Source: Chryseobacterium salipaludis | Lineage (GTDB): Bacteria > Bacteroidota > Bacteroidia > Flavobacteriales > Weeksellaceae | Direction: 5' to 3' | NCBI RefSeq assembly: GCF_022968825.1 | Contig: NZ_JALHKS010000002.1 | Location: forward strand, 186,001 to 250,000 | Length of the DNA stretch: 64,000 bases | Shown: positions 18,056 through 26,873 of the stretch, piece after piece | How positions within the stretch are numbered: position 1 is the first letter of the stretch | How the letters are laid out: each line of letters starts with the position of its first letter | Program-made: the position numbers and the translations under genes | The notes under the pieces: generated by a model | Seen by the model: only the letters and a program-made list of their open reading frames with translations | Database searches by the model: none | Told to the model about the DNA's origin: nothing

Positions 18056-19588
18056 ATGGCTACGAAGGCACTTTTCAATACCGTGGTGAACTGGTTTATC
18101 CGCCAGCGCATCGATCAGATCCAGAACTTCATGGATCACCCCATTGAAACGCAGAACGGGGTACTGCTTTCCCAATTGTATCATGCGGAAAACACCGATT
18201 ATGGTAAAATTCATGGGTTCAGTTCCATTACCGGCTACGATGATTTCCGGCGTAATATTCCGATTGTGACCTATGAGGAGTTCGAGCCCTATATTGAGAA
18301 AGCCCGCCAAGGTCAGCGCGATGTATTCTGGCCGGGTGTTGTGCGCAATTTTGCCAAGTCTTCGGGTACTACGAATGCCAAAAGCAAATTTATTCCCATT
18401 ACCGACGAGAGTCTGGAACTGTGCCACCTAAAAGCCGGAAAGGATCTGGTTTCCATGTATGCCAATAACCATCCGGATAACCAGCTTTTTACCAATAAGA
18501 ACCTTCGCTTGGGCGGCAGTGCTGATTTCTACGAAGATTTTAACACTAAATTCGGTGACCTTTCCGCCATTTTAATAGATAATCTGCCGTTTTGGGTGGA
18601 AATCACGACGACGCCCAGCAAAAAAGTGTCGCTCATGTCCGAGTGGGAGAGCAAACTGAAGGCGATCGTTTCAGAAGTTAAAAATGAAGACGTCGGCAGT
18701 ATGACCGGTGTTCCGAGCTGGATGATGGTGTTGCTGCAGCGCGTACTTGAGGAAACGGGACACGGCTCTATTTCGGAACTCTGGCCTAATCTGGAGGTAT
18801 TCTTTCACGGTGGCATCAGCTTTAAACCGTATCGCGAGCAGTATCGCCAGCTGATCGGGAAAGACATTAATTATTACGAGATTTATAATGCCTCCGAAGG
18901 TTTCTTCGGAATCCAGGATCAGCATGGCAGTGATGAAATGCTGCTGATGCTGGACTACGGTATTTTCTATGAATTTATTCCGATGGACCGTTTTGACCCG
19001 GCCAACCTGGAAGCCATTCCGCTTGAGGAAGTTGAACTGGACAAAAATTACGCGATGGTGATTACTACCAACAGCGGTCTCTGGCGTTATCTGATCGGTG
19101 ATACGGTGCGTTTTACTTCACTGCAGCCGTTCCGCATCCGGGTTTCCGGGCGTACCAAGCATTACATCAATGCCTTTGGGGAGGAACTGATGATCGATAA
19201 TGTGGAAACTGCGCTGGCGCGTGCCTGCGAGGCGACCAGGGCGGCAGTGTGTGATTTTACCGGTGCACCCGTGTACATGCAAAACGGTGACAGCGGCGCA
19301 CATGAATGGATATTTGAGTTTACAACGAAACCGGACGACTTGGATCGCTTTATCGAGATTTTCGACAATCATTTGAAATCGCTAAACTCTGATTACGAAG
19401 CCAAGCGTTACAACAATATGACCTTAAAAATGCCAATAGTGCATGTAGCAGAACCCAACCTTTTCTACCGATGGATGTCGCAGCGTGGCAAACTCGGTGG
19501 CCAGAATAAAGTTCCGCGCCTGAGCAATGACCGGGAATATATTGATGGTCTGCTGGAACTGAATGCGGTGAAAACCGAAACGTTTTAG
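18056..19588 (+). CDS. GH3-family acyl-adenylating protein
   Basis: A 510-residue member of the GH3 auxin-responsive promoter family, in the ANL adenylation superfamily. The start at 18056 (MATKALFNTVVNWF) is chosen because the -7 box lies just upstream. Seen: the P-loop-like FAKSSGTTNAKSKFIPIT near 99-116, the central YNASEGFFGIQ near 278, and the C-terminal hinge LWRYLIGDTVRF near 343 followed by SGRTKHYINAFGEEL near 364. Plant members conjugate amino acids to auxin or jasmonate. Bacterial members are common in Bacteroidota, but their substrate is unknown and cannot be read here. No partner gene is adjacent. Confidence 0.88.
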   Translation: MATKALFNTVVNWFIRQRIDQIQNFMDHPIETQNGVLLSQLYHAENTDYGKIHGFSSITGYDDFRRNIPIVTYEEFEPYIEKARQGQRDVFWPGVVRNFAKSSGTTNAKSKFIPITDESLELCHLKAGKDLVSMYANNHPDNQLFTNKNLRLGGSADFYEDFNTKFGDLSAILIDNLPFWVEITTTPSKKVSLMSEWESKLKAIVSEVKNEDVGSMTGVPSWMMVLLQRVLEETGHGSISELWPNLEVFFHGGISFKPYREQYRQLIGKDINYYEIYNASEGFFGIQDQHGSDEMLLMLDYGIFYEFIPMDRFDPANLEAIPLEEVELDKNYAMVITTNSGLWRYLIGDTVRFTSLQPFRIRVSGRTKHYINAFGEELMIDNVETALARACEATRAAVCDFTGAPVYMQNGDSGAHEWIFEFTTKPDDLDRFIEIFDNHLKSLNSDYEAKRYNNMTLKMPIVHVAEPNLFYRWMSQRGKLGGQNKVPRLSNDREYIDGLLELNAVKTETF

Positions 19589-19652
19589 TGATTAGTTGGC
19601 AGGATCATGTCTTGAAGCACAATGTCGCAGCTATATTATATCAGCTTATGAT

Positions 19653-19680
19653 AATTGGTCAACAAGTTGTTGGCCAATTT
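19653..19680. other. Hairpin after the GH3 gene
   Basis: AATTGGTCAAC (19653-19663) and GTTGGCCAATT (19669-19679) pair over 11 positions with one wobble around an AAGTT loop. There is no proper T-run behind it, so it is not a standard terminator. It lies in the 178-base gap between the GH3 gene and the nuclease remnant. It could be a weak terminator or RNA-stabilising stem. Confidence 0.5.
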
Positions 19681-19766
19681 CAGGGTTGCTTAAAATAATC
19701 AGAACAAAGAAGGCACTTTGATTCTTTTTTGAAATGAAAATTACTTTGGTTACCGTCGTATTGCAT

Positions 19767-20249
19767 TCAATCGTCGATTTTTAACTGGTTGCCGATCCGC
19801 TCCCGCGCTTCTTTCAGCAGCGACTGTAACTTTTTCTCCAGTTCTTCTTTGGGCGGTAGTTCTGTCCAGTATTCAGCTACCATAATTCCTTCTTTATGCA
19901 TTTCCAGCAATTCGATCTGTTCACTGCTTTTGCTGGCACACAGGATCAAGCCGATCGGGCTTTCTTCTGCCGGCTGCCTTTCATGTTTATTCAGCCATTT
20001 AAGGTAAAGCTCCATCTGTCCTTTGTAGGCAGGGTTAAGCTGAGACCAACTCAATTGTGTCACCAGTGGTGTCACAATCTCCAGATTCTGAAACTGCTCG
20101 GCAAATTGCATCGTCCTTCGTACGCTACGCAATGAATAGCCTCTGCCCAAGTTATTTTCTAATTGTTGTGAAACTGCGGCAACTGTTTTTTTTACCATAA
20201 TCCGCGCGTTTGTTCCGAAGCACATAATCATTAATCTTAGTTCCCACAT
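19767..20249 (-). pseudogene. Internally deleted DUF1016/YhcG-type nuclease
   Basis: The 160-residue reading matches two separate ends of the DUF1016 (YhcG/PDDEXK) family. Residues 17-70 (VKKTVAAVSQQLENNLGRGYS, then MQFAEQFQNLEIV and TQLSWSQ) match the N-terminal helical domain. From about 71 (NPAYKGQMELYL, then HERQPAEESPIGLILCASK and MVAEYWTELPPKEEL) it matches the C-terminal end. The middle, which carries the PDDEXK nuclease active site, is missing: full-length relatives have about 340 residues. The frame stays open across the junction. The extreme N-terminus is also short. I read it as a decayed gene, possibly left from a mobile or restriction-linked locus; a functional mini-protein cannot be excluded. 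Confidence 0.75.
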
Positions 20250-20425
20250 GCCAATACGTGAAGCAGGTATTTCAGCGTTTCTAAATTTAAAATTAAAATA
20301 AATACACCAAAACTTTATTTTTGATATAAAATGGAAGAAGCAAAAAATCTACTGCCATTGCCGAGCATATTATCTTCCGGATAATTACTCAGGCAAGTCT
20401 ACTTAAACCATATGCTTAAAGAAAG

Positions 20426-20662
20426 TTATCTGCTTTTGCTGACCGTATCCTTTTTTAACTGATCCGCAGCACGACGTTTTTTGAGCGAGTCAGCAATCAA
20501 CACACTCCTCGGTACAGCACCCGTCGAAAAAGAGTCAATCGCAGTTGTGTCATAAGGCGCGCGCAAATCTTCCGGCAGCGACTCGGTTACGGCAGCTGCG
20601 TTTTTCTTACTGCAGGAAATAACCAGCATAGCAAACAACAAAAAAATCCAAAGGTTTTTCAT
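20426..20662 (-). CDS. Small lipoprotein of unknown function
   Basis: A 78-residue protein with a lipoprotein signal peptide (MKNLWIFLLFAMLVISC, lipobox LVISC, Cys17) and a short, charged, probably disordered remainder rich in Lys, Asp and Ser. I do not recognise a domain. Its start codon overlaps the stop of the upstream EEP-phosphatase gene by four bases, so it is the last gene of the mutL-rhomboid-EEP operon. Confidence 0.7.
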   Translation of the reverse strand: MKNLWIFLLFAMLVISCSKKNAAAVTESLPEDLRAPYDTTAIDSFSTGAVPRSVLIADSLKKRRAADQLKKDTVSKSR

Positions 20663-21642
20663 GGCGATTTCAGGTTGAATTCAGCAATTACAGGAAAATG
20701 GTCAGAGAGGTGAACGTTGCGGTCCACCCGGTAATTTACCGGCGTAATTTCAGGAGAACTGAAAATATAATCAATGCGGATGGGAAATTTATAATCATGA
20801 AAACTGGTACCCAAACCTTGCCCCGCCGCTACAAATGCATCCGTCAGGCTGCCGGTGAGCTGATAATATTCGTAGGAATTCGGTACGGAATTAAAATCAC
20901 CGGCCAGAAGAACCGGATGCGGCGACTGCTCCACGGCCCGGCGAAGATCTGCAACTTCCTGCTGGTGAATTTTAAAAGTGGGAATTAACCGTTTCAGAAT
21001 ATACTTGACCTTCACTTTATTTTCACCCAGGCTTTCTGTGGGTTTCACCGTGCCTTTGTCAAAGGAAAACGGATTCAGGTACGCATTAATCACGCGAATG
21101 GTTTGCCCGTTTACCCGAACATCGGCATAAAAGGAATTCCCATTGCCGGTCGTGGCAATTTTTTCAGTTTTTAGAATCTCCGTGCGCGAACTCACTGCCA
21201 CAATGGGATATTTGGTTACCTGATACTGATGACCGGGCAACTTAAACTGGGTGCCGAATTCCTGAACAAGCACCAGGTCGGCCTGCTGACTTTCCAGATA
21301 TTCATAGATTTCCGGATAGCCATACTCGCCCCCTTTAATGTTCATAGAAACTACTTTGAGATTTGCAGCGGTTTCATTTTGACCCGTCCAGTTCACCCAG
21401 CGCCGGATGGGCTGAAGGATAAGTAAAGTTGCAGTAGCAAAGAAGATGACCCGTTTTTTCAACCGCAGAAGCCACCAGAAACACAAGCCAAGATGGACCA
21501 GCAGCAGAACCGGAAAACCAAGTGACAGCAAATTCAGATAAGGAAAAACGCGCGGCGGCACAACTGCATTCAGCGTCGTTGCCAGCAACAAAATCAGGAT
21601 GCCCGTATGTATTAACGTTAATAAAGCTCTGACGATTCCCAC
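20659..21642 (-). CDS. Membrane-anchored endonuclease/exonuclease/phosphatase family protein
   Basis: A 327-residue protein with two or three N-terminal hydrophobic helices (about 3-28, 33-58 and 66-82) and a C-terminal EEP-fold domain from about residue 95. Seen: VVSMNIKGGEYG near 97, VLVQEFG near 124 (metal-binding Glu), LLAGDFNSVPNS near 242 and the terminal SDHFPVIAEF motif near 310. These are the catalytic positions of the family, which includes nucleases, sphingomyelinases and inositol phosphatases. The substrate is unknown. The gene lies nine bases after the rhomboid gene and overlaps the lipoprotein gene. Confidence 0.88.
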   Translation of the reverse strand: MGIVRALLTLIHTGILILLLATTLNAVVPPRVFPYLNLLSLGFPVLLLVHLGLCFWWLLRLKKRVIFFATATLLILQPIRRWVNWTGQNETAANLKVVSMNIKGGEYGYPEIYEYLESQQADLVLVQEFGTQFKLPGHQYQVTKYPIVAVSSRTEILKTEKIATTGNGNSFYADVRVNGQTIRVINAYLNPFSFDKGTVKPTESLGENKVKVKYILKRLIPTFKIHQQEVADLRRAVEQSPHPVLLAGDFNSVPNSYEYYQLTGSLTDAFVAAGQGLGTSFHDYKFPIRIDYIFSSPEITPVNYRVDRNVHLSDHFPVIAEFNLKSP

Positions 21643-21651
21643 AGAAGCGAT

Positions 21652-22293
21652 TTAATGATAACGGTATAAATCATTCTTCCAGGCGCGCGCCAGAATAAAC
21701 CCTACGATGGCTCCGCCGATATGTGCAAAGTGTGCGATACCCCCCATCGACCCACTGAAGCCGAGATACAGTGAAATAACGATAATTCCCGGAAAGAGAT
21801 ATTTGGCCTTAATGGGAAACGGAATAAAAAAGAAAAACAATTTAGCATCCGGAAACAGTGTGGAAAAGGCGGCCACCACGCCAAAAATAGCGCCGGACGC
21901 GCCCATCATCGGGATGTTGTAGATAAGTTCGGGGTCTGCGCCCTGCATGATTTCAAAATAATTCCAGCCGCAGTTCAGCAGATAGGCACCGATGCCGCTG
22001 ATGAAATATAAAATTATATACTTTCGCTCACCCAGCACCTGTTCCAGCACGGGCCCGAAGCTGAGCAGCGTAATCATATTAAACAAAATATGCGTAAGTC
22101 CGCCACCGCCCTGCAGGGGCGCGTGCATAAACATATGCGTAATCACCTGCCACACTCGGAAGTATGGAGATTCAATATAGTACACTGAAAACATTTCATA
22201 CAGTTTCGGAAACTGGATGAAATTGGAGGCCAGGTAAAAAACGACATTCAGAATCAGGATATTCTTGGTGACGGGCGTAAGGTTCCGGAACAT
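21652..22293 (-). CDS. Rhomboid-family intramembrane serine protease
   Basis: A 213-residue polytopic membrane protein with about six hydrophobic segments. Seen: the catalytic Ser in GASGAIFGV near residue 133, the His in HFAHIGGAIVGF near 189 that completes the Ser-His dyad, and the L1-loop/TM2 region with HILFNMITLLSFGP near 69. Rhomboids cleave substrates within the membrane. The substrate is unknown. It starts three bases after the mutL stop codon, so the two are almost certainly co-transcribed, an arrangement whose meaning is unclear. Confidence 0.92.
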   Translation of the reverse strand: MFRNLTPVTKNILILNVVFYLASNFIQFPKLYEMFSVYYIESPYFRVWQVITHMFMHAPLQGGGGLTHILFNMITLLSFGPVLEQVLGERKYIILYFISGIGAYLLNCGWNYFEIMQGADPELIYNIPMMGASGAIFGVVAAFSTLFPDAKLFFFFIPFPIKAKYLFPGIIVISLYLGFSGSMGGIAHFAHIGGAIVGFILARAWKNDLYRYH

Positions 22294-22296
22294 AAA

Positions 22297-24060
22297 TTAA
22301 AATTTGTTTTTGAGGTCATCCAGGGGTAATGGGTAATAGCACCGCTTGCCGGAGGGTAGGTATTCCGGGAAGCCCAGTGCGGTAAAATCCTTGATGACCT
22401 GTTCCGCATCTGTTTTATAAAGAAAATCGAACCGCGATTTGGAGTGCAGCCGGTTCCACTGCTCGTCATAGAACTGCATGAAATCCTCCTCCGTGCGGTA
22501 GTCCAGAATTTCAAAAAGGTTTTCCAGAAACTTCATGATCTGGCTTTCCTTTAAACCATGGGGCACTGCATCAATCCGCAACACATTGTCATTGGCCAGC
22601 ACCATATCAAAACCAAGTTCGGGCAGGAATTTCTTAATGGAGCGGTACTTGTTTTTTTCCAGCTCATTCATATGATACTCCATGGAAAAGAGCAGCGCAT
22701 ACCGTTCGCCGGAGTGCTTCCGGTTCTGATTTCTTTCACTTACCACGAGCCGGTGCATCCTTCCCAGATCCAGCATCAGGGTGGTTCCGCTGCGGTTATA
22801 TAACCAATAGCCATTGGGCAGGCGCATCAGATCTTCTTCGAAATCCTCGTCTTCGAAAAGATTAATTTTAGACGGTTCCGCCTGGGTGTGCTGCTGATAT
22901 ACTTCGGCCAGAGCAATGCGTTCTGCCGGTGTCGCCACTTCTTCGAGGAAGGGATTATAATCGCGGTCCACCACGATATCCGGTGCATTCATAGAGCTGG
23001 CGGTTTTGCCACTGTGCTGCACAAAAGCTTCCACATTGGCATCGCGGTCAAAGTCCAGACTTGGCGCTACATTATAAATCCCGAGCGAGCGCTTAATCGT
23101 GGAGCGAATTAAGGCATAGATCAGACTTTCATCTTCAAACTTTACTTCTGTTTTCTGCGGATGGATATTCACATCTACTTTACCGGGATCGAGTTCCAGA
23201 AACAGGAAATAAGTCGGATTGTAACCGGGCTGCAGTAATCCTTCGAAAGCATCCTGCACGGCCTTATTAAAATAGGCGCTCCGGAAATAGCGGCCATTTA
23301 CAAAAAAGAACTGCTCGCCACGTGTTTTCTTCGCGCCTTCCGGTTTGGCTACAAACCCATTCAGCTGCACCCAGCCGATGTCTTCTTTCAACGGTATTAA
23401 CAAAGGCTGAAGCTTACGGCCGAACACATCCACAATGCGCTGCAGCAAACTTCCCTTGCGGAGCCGGAAAATAATATCATCATTATGAAAAAGTTCGAAA
23501 TCCAGATTTTCATGCGCCAGCGCCACACGCTGGAATTCGTCGATGATATGGCGGAATTCTACATTATTATTTTTCAGGAACTTGCGGCGCACCGGAACAT
23601 TATAAAAAAGATTTTTCACCGAGAAACTGGAACCCTCAGTGGTTTGCACCGGTTCCTGAAACTGCAGCGTACCACCTTCGATATAAATATTGGTGCCGGT
23701 CACCGCTTCGGCTACTTTTGTCTTTAGTTCCACCTGCGCCACCGCCGCGATGGAAGCCAACGCTTCCCCACGGAAGCCTTTGGTATTGATGCGGAAGATA
23801 TCTTCGGTACTGCGGATTTTGGATGTGGCGTGACGTTCAAAAGCCAGCCGCGCATCAGTTTCGCTCATGCCGCGGCCATTGTCCACCACCTGAATCAGAT
23901 TTTTACCGGCATCGCGCACAATCAGTTCGATCTTCGTGGCACCGGCATCGATGGAATTTTCAATAAGCTCTTTTACAATAGACGACGGGCGCTGCACCAC
24001 TTCGCCGGCAGCGATCTGGTTGGCAACATGGTCGGGTAAAAGCTGGATGATGTCTGACAT
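22297..24060 (-). CDS. mutL: DNA mismatch repair protein MutL
   Basis: A 587-residue protein. The start at 24060 (MSDIIQLLPDHVANQIAAGEV) is the usual family opening; an ATG four codons upstream is also in frame. The N-terminal GHKL ATPase is clear: ELIENSIDAGAT near 36, DNGRGMSE near 60, HATSKI near 75, GFRGEALASI near 92. A C-terminal dimerisation domain follows from about 395. The endonuclease signature DQHA(X)2E(X)4E seen in nuclease-active MutL is absent; the equivalent place reads DLGRMHRLVVSE, and no C-terminal Cys/His zinc motif is visible. It is the first gene of the mutL-rhomboid-EEP-lipoprotein operon. Confidence 0.95.
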   Translation of the reverse strand: MSDIIQLLPDHVANQIAAGEVVQRPSSIVKELIENSIDAGATKIELIVRDAGKNLIQVVDNGRGMSETDARLAFERHATSKIRSTEDIFRINTKGFRGEALASIAAVAQVELKTKVAEAVTGTNIYIEGGTLQFQEPVQTTEGSSFSVKNLFYNVPVRRKFLKNNNVEFRHIIDEFQRVALAHENLDFELFHNDDIIFRLRKGSLLQRIVDVFGRKLQPLLIPLKEDIGWVQLNGFVAKPEGAKKTRGEQFFFVNGRYFRSAYFNKAVQDAFEGLLQPGYNPTYFLFLELDPGKVDVNIHPQKTEVKFEDESLIYALIRSTIKRSLGIYNVAPSLDFDRDANVEAFVQHSGKTASSMNAPDIVVDRDYNPFLEEVATPAERIALAEVYQQHTQAEPSKINLFEDEDFEEDLMRLPNGYWLYNRSGTTLMLDLGRMHRLVVSERNQNRKHSGERYALLFSMEYHMNELEKNKYRSIKKFLPELGFDMVLANDNVLRIDAVPHGLKESQIMKFLENLFEILDYRTEEDFMQFYDEQWNRLHSKSRFDFLYKTDAEQVIKDFTALGFPEYLPSGKRCYYPLPLDDLKNKF

Positions 24061-24213
24061 GTATTCTCTCAATCATTTACGGCAGCAGCAAAATTCCCAT
24101 TCAAGGGACACAGGAATTATATTCGCTTTTTCAACCTGCACTCTGCATCTGAAACCTGTGATATACTGCTTTCGTGGTGTAAAAATAGGGAAATTATTTT
24201 TTGACCTGAAACA

Positions 24214-24250
24214 AAAAGGCTCCCCGGTTTTGCAACGGGAAGCCTTTATT
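24214..24250 (-). terminator. Terminator of the prolyl oligopeptidase gene
   Basis: On the minus strand GGCTTCCCG pairs with CGGGGAGCC (one wobble) around a loop of about nine bases and is followed by TTTTTG. It lies 18 bases after the peptidase stop codon. The 24061-24213 gap upstream of mutL contains nothing else that I can identify. Confidence 0.8.
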
Positions 24251-24267
24251 ACACAAAGGGAATCTGG

Positions 24268-26385
24268 TTATTTCTCCAGACTGCGAAGACCCATTTCATA
24301 CAACGCAAAGCTCAACATATCGGCATTTTCACCGATGACCTGCTCGGTACTGCGGCCTGCGCCGTGTCCGGCATTGGTTTCAATACGAACCAGTACTGGA
24401 TTGCTGCAGGACTGTTTCTCCTGAAGCTCTGCCCCGAACTTGAATGAATGCGCAGGAACCACACGGTCATCGTGGTCGCTGGTAATAATCATGGTTGACG
24501 GGTAGCAAACCCCTTTGCGCACCTGGTGCACCGGTGAATAGGAACGCAGATATTCAAACATTTCCGGATTGTCTTCGGCAGTTCCGTAATCGTACGCCCA
24601 GCCAGCACCAGCCGTAAATTTATTATAACGCAGCATATCCAGTACGCCCACACCCGGGAAGGCAACTTTCGCCAGATCGGGACGCATGGTCATCGTTGCG
24701 CCCACCAGTAAACCACCGTTGGAACGGCCGGACAGTGCCATATATTCTTTAGACGTGTACCCATTCTTCTGCAGATATTCACCTGCGGCAATAAAATCGT
24801 TGAAAACATTTTTCTTTTCCATTTTGGTACCGGCATCATGCCATTTCTTACCATATTCGCCACCGCCGCGAATGTTCGGCACGGCATAGATCCCGCCGTT
24901 GTCCATCCAAACTGCGTTGACTACGGAGAAAGCAGGCTGCAGGCTGATATTAAAACCACCATAAGAATATAAGATGGTCGGATTCTTTCCGTCTTTCTTT
25001 AATCCTTTTTTATAGTTAATCATCATTGGGATGCGGGTGCCGTCGGCAGACGTAAAGAATACCTGCTCGGAAACATAATCTTCCGGATTAAATTTCACTT
25101 TTGGCTTCTGGTACACCTCTGATTTCCCGGTTTGCACATTGTACTTATAGGTAGTTCCCGGTGTAATATAATTGGTGAAAGAGTAGTACAAATGCTTATC
25201 TGTTGATTTACCACCGAAACCACCGGCAGTCCCGATACCAGGAAGCGTAATCTGGCGGACCAGCTTTCCGTTGTAATCAAACTGTTTCACGGTGCTTACG
25301 GCATCTTCCATATAACGTGCAAAGAGATAACCGCCCCCGGTGGAAATACTGAGTACATTTTCAGTTTCAGGGATTACATCCGTCCAGACATCTGGTTTGT
25401 TGATGTTAAACTTTACGAGTCTTTTATTCGGAGCATCTTTATCGGTAATGGCATAAATGATATCTCCCTTAGAGTCCACGAAACTTGTGTTTACATCGTA
25501 GCCTTTCTGGATTGGCATAAAATCGCTGCCTTTTTTCTTCAGGTCTTTGATGTAAAGTTCATTTCCGTTGGTGGCTTCGGACGCATTCAGAATCTGATAC
25601 CGTTCATCATCGGAAACACCCACGCCCATATAGCGGCGTTTGAAATCCGATCCGCCGATAATCAGTTTATCCGCACTTTGCTTGGTGCCCAGCTTATGGA
25701 AATACACTTTGTGGGTATCGGTCTTTGCAGAAAGTTCACTGCCCTGCGGCTTATCATAGCTCGAATAGAAGAAGCCTTCATCGCCCAGCCAGGACGCACC
25801 GGAGAACTTCACATCCACGATGGTTTCATCGATAATTTTTTTGGTATTGGCATCCATGATGATGATCTTATTCCAATCGCTGCCACCTTCGGAAATAGAA
25901 TAGGCTACGTAATTTCCTTTTTTATTGAAAGAAAGTCCCGCCAGCGATGTGGTTCCCTTGTCAGAAAATTTATTGGGATCCAGGAATACTTCAGTTTTTC
26001 CTTTGCGGTCCGTGCGGTACAGAACAGACTGTGCCTGCAGACCATCATTTTTATAGAAATAGGTATAGTTACCTTCTTTAAAAGGTGCACCGATTTTCTC
26101 ATAGTTCCAGATATCCCGTAATTGCTCGCGCAGCTGTTCGCGGAACGGAATTTTCGCCAGATAATCGTTGGTAAAAGCTACCTCGCGCTGTACCCAGTCT
26201 TTGGTATCTTCCGCACGGTCATCTTCGAGCCAGCGGTACGGGTCTGCTACTTTGACACCGAAATACTCATCTGTGTGGTTCACTTTTTTGGTAACTGGAT
26301 ATTTCAGTTTTCCCATACTCTTTTGTGGGCCGCACGCAGCAAGCAGTAAACCGGCAGCACCCACGGCAATAGTTTTAAAATTCAT
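24268..26385 (-). CDS. Prolyl oligopeptidase (S9A), secreted lipoprotein
   Basis: A 705-residue prolyl endopeptidase that cuts short peptides after proline. Seen: a lipoprotein signal (LLLAAC, Cys18), the N-terminal VADPYRWLEDD near 49, a seven-bladed propeller region (about 90-425), and the catalytic domain with the Ser in SGRSNGGLL near 556, the Asp in DHDDRVVPAHS near 641 and the His in NAGHGAG near 676. The enzyme from Elizabethkingia (Flavobacterium) meningoseptica has the same length. A periplasmic or cell-surface site is inferred from the signal. The gene appears monocistronic, with a -7 box at 26402 and a terminator. Confidence 0.95.
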   Translation of the reverse strand: MNFKTIAVGAAGLLLAACGPQKSMGKLKYPVTKKVNHTDEYFGVKVADPYRWLEDDRAEDTKDWVQREVAFTNDYLAKIPFREQLREQLRDIWNYEKIGAPFKEGNYTYFYKNDGLQAQSVLYRTDRKGKTEVFLDPNKFSDKGTTSLAGLSFNKKGNYVAYSISEGGSDWNKIIIMDANTKKIIDETIVDVKFSGASWLGDEGFFYSSYDKPQGSELSAKTDTHKVYFHKLGTKQSADKLIIGGSDFKRRYMGVGVSDDERYQILNASEATNGNELYIKDLKKKGSDFMPIQKGYDVNTSFVDSKGDIIYAITDKDAPNKRLVKFNINKPDVWTDVIPETENVLSISTGGGYLFARYMEDAVSTVKQFDYNGKLVRQITLPGIGTAGGFGGKSTDKHLYYSFTNYITPGTTYKYNVQTGKSEVYQKPKVKFNPEDYVSEQVFFTSADGTRIPMMINYKKGLKKDGKNPTILYSYGGFNISLQPAFSVVNAVWMDNGGIYAVPNIRGGGEYGKKWHDAGTKMEKKNVFNDFIAAGEYLQKNGYTSKEYMALSGRSNGGLLVGATMTMRPDLAKVAFPGVGVLDMLRYNKFTAGAGWAYDYGTAEDNPEMFEYLRSYSPVHQVRKGVCYPSTMIITSDHDDRVVPAHSFKFGAELQEKQSCSNPVLVRIETNAGHGAGRSTEQVIGENADMLSFALYEMGLRSLEK

Positions 26386-26401
26386 ACATACAGGGTTTCT
26401 T

Positions 26402-26409
26402 CAAAAATA
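26402..26409 (-). promoter_or_regulatory. -7 promoter box of the prolyl oligopeptidase gene
   Basis: The minus strand reads TATTTTTG, matching TAnnTTTG and ending 16 bases before the ATG at 26385. Confidence 0.5.
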
Positions 26410-26571
26410 GTATTTTAAAATGAATTAAGAATCGTTGGAATCGGGGAGAAATACCTGCTGTGTGCGCCAGCAATCTCAGCTGTTTTAATTTAAAATTAAC
26501 ATCCGACATGAACAGGCGGGGCACAAAAAGGAATGCAATTTGCTAAACAGAAACCTATAACTTATAAAAAC

Positions 26572-26766
26572 ATGAGCAAAGAAACCGGAATTTTACTGGC
26601 CGGCGGCATGGGGTTGTTGCTGGGCCTAGGTTTATTCGGCATCCGTAAACTGATGCAGTACCGCGAACGGGAATATGATGATTACTACAATGATTATCAC
26701 CGCCACTTTGTGAGTATCCCACGCGACGACGCTCCAGAAGGAATTGAATTTATGGCGGTGCGCTGA
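26572..26766 (+). CDS. Small single-span membrane protein
   Basis: A 64-residue protein starting at 26572 (MSKETGILLAGGMG). It has one Gly/Leu-rich membrane helix (about 6-24), then a basic patch and a Tyr/Asp-rich segment (REREYDDYYNDYHRHF). An upstream in-frame ATG at 26533 would add 13 residues that look untranslated. I know no function. It resembles the small YtxH-like or stress-induced membrane proteins in shape only. It is followed by a bidirectional terminator. Confidence 0.65.
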   Translation: MSKETGILLAGGMGLLLGLGLFGIRKLMQYREREYDDYYNDYHRHFVSIPRDDAPEGIEFMAVR

Positions 26767-26792
26767 TACACCGGCAATATCACTCAACATAA

Positions 26793-26822
26793 AAAAACAG
26801 TGAAGTCTTCTCCGCTGTTTTT
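26793..26822. terminator. Bidirectional terminator between converging genes
   Basis: AAAAACAG (26793-26800) pairs perfectly with CTGTTTTT (26815-26822). The A and T runs serve both strands. It lies between the small membrane protein (plus) and the end of the signalling block (minus). Confidence 0.75.
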
Positions 26823-26873
26823 ATTATATATATTCTGTAGTAAGTCGTACCTGCTTTGCTTGAAGAGGTCTTT

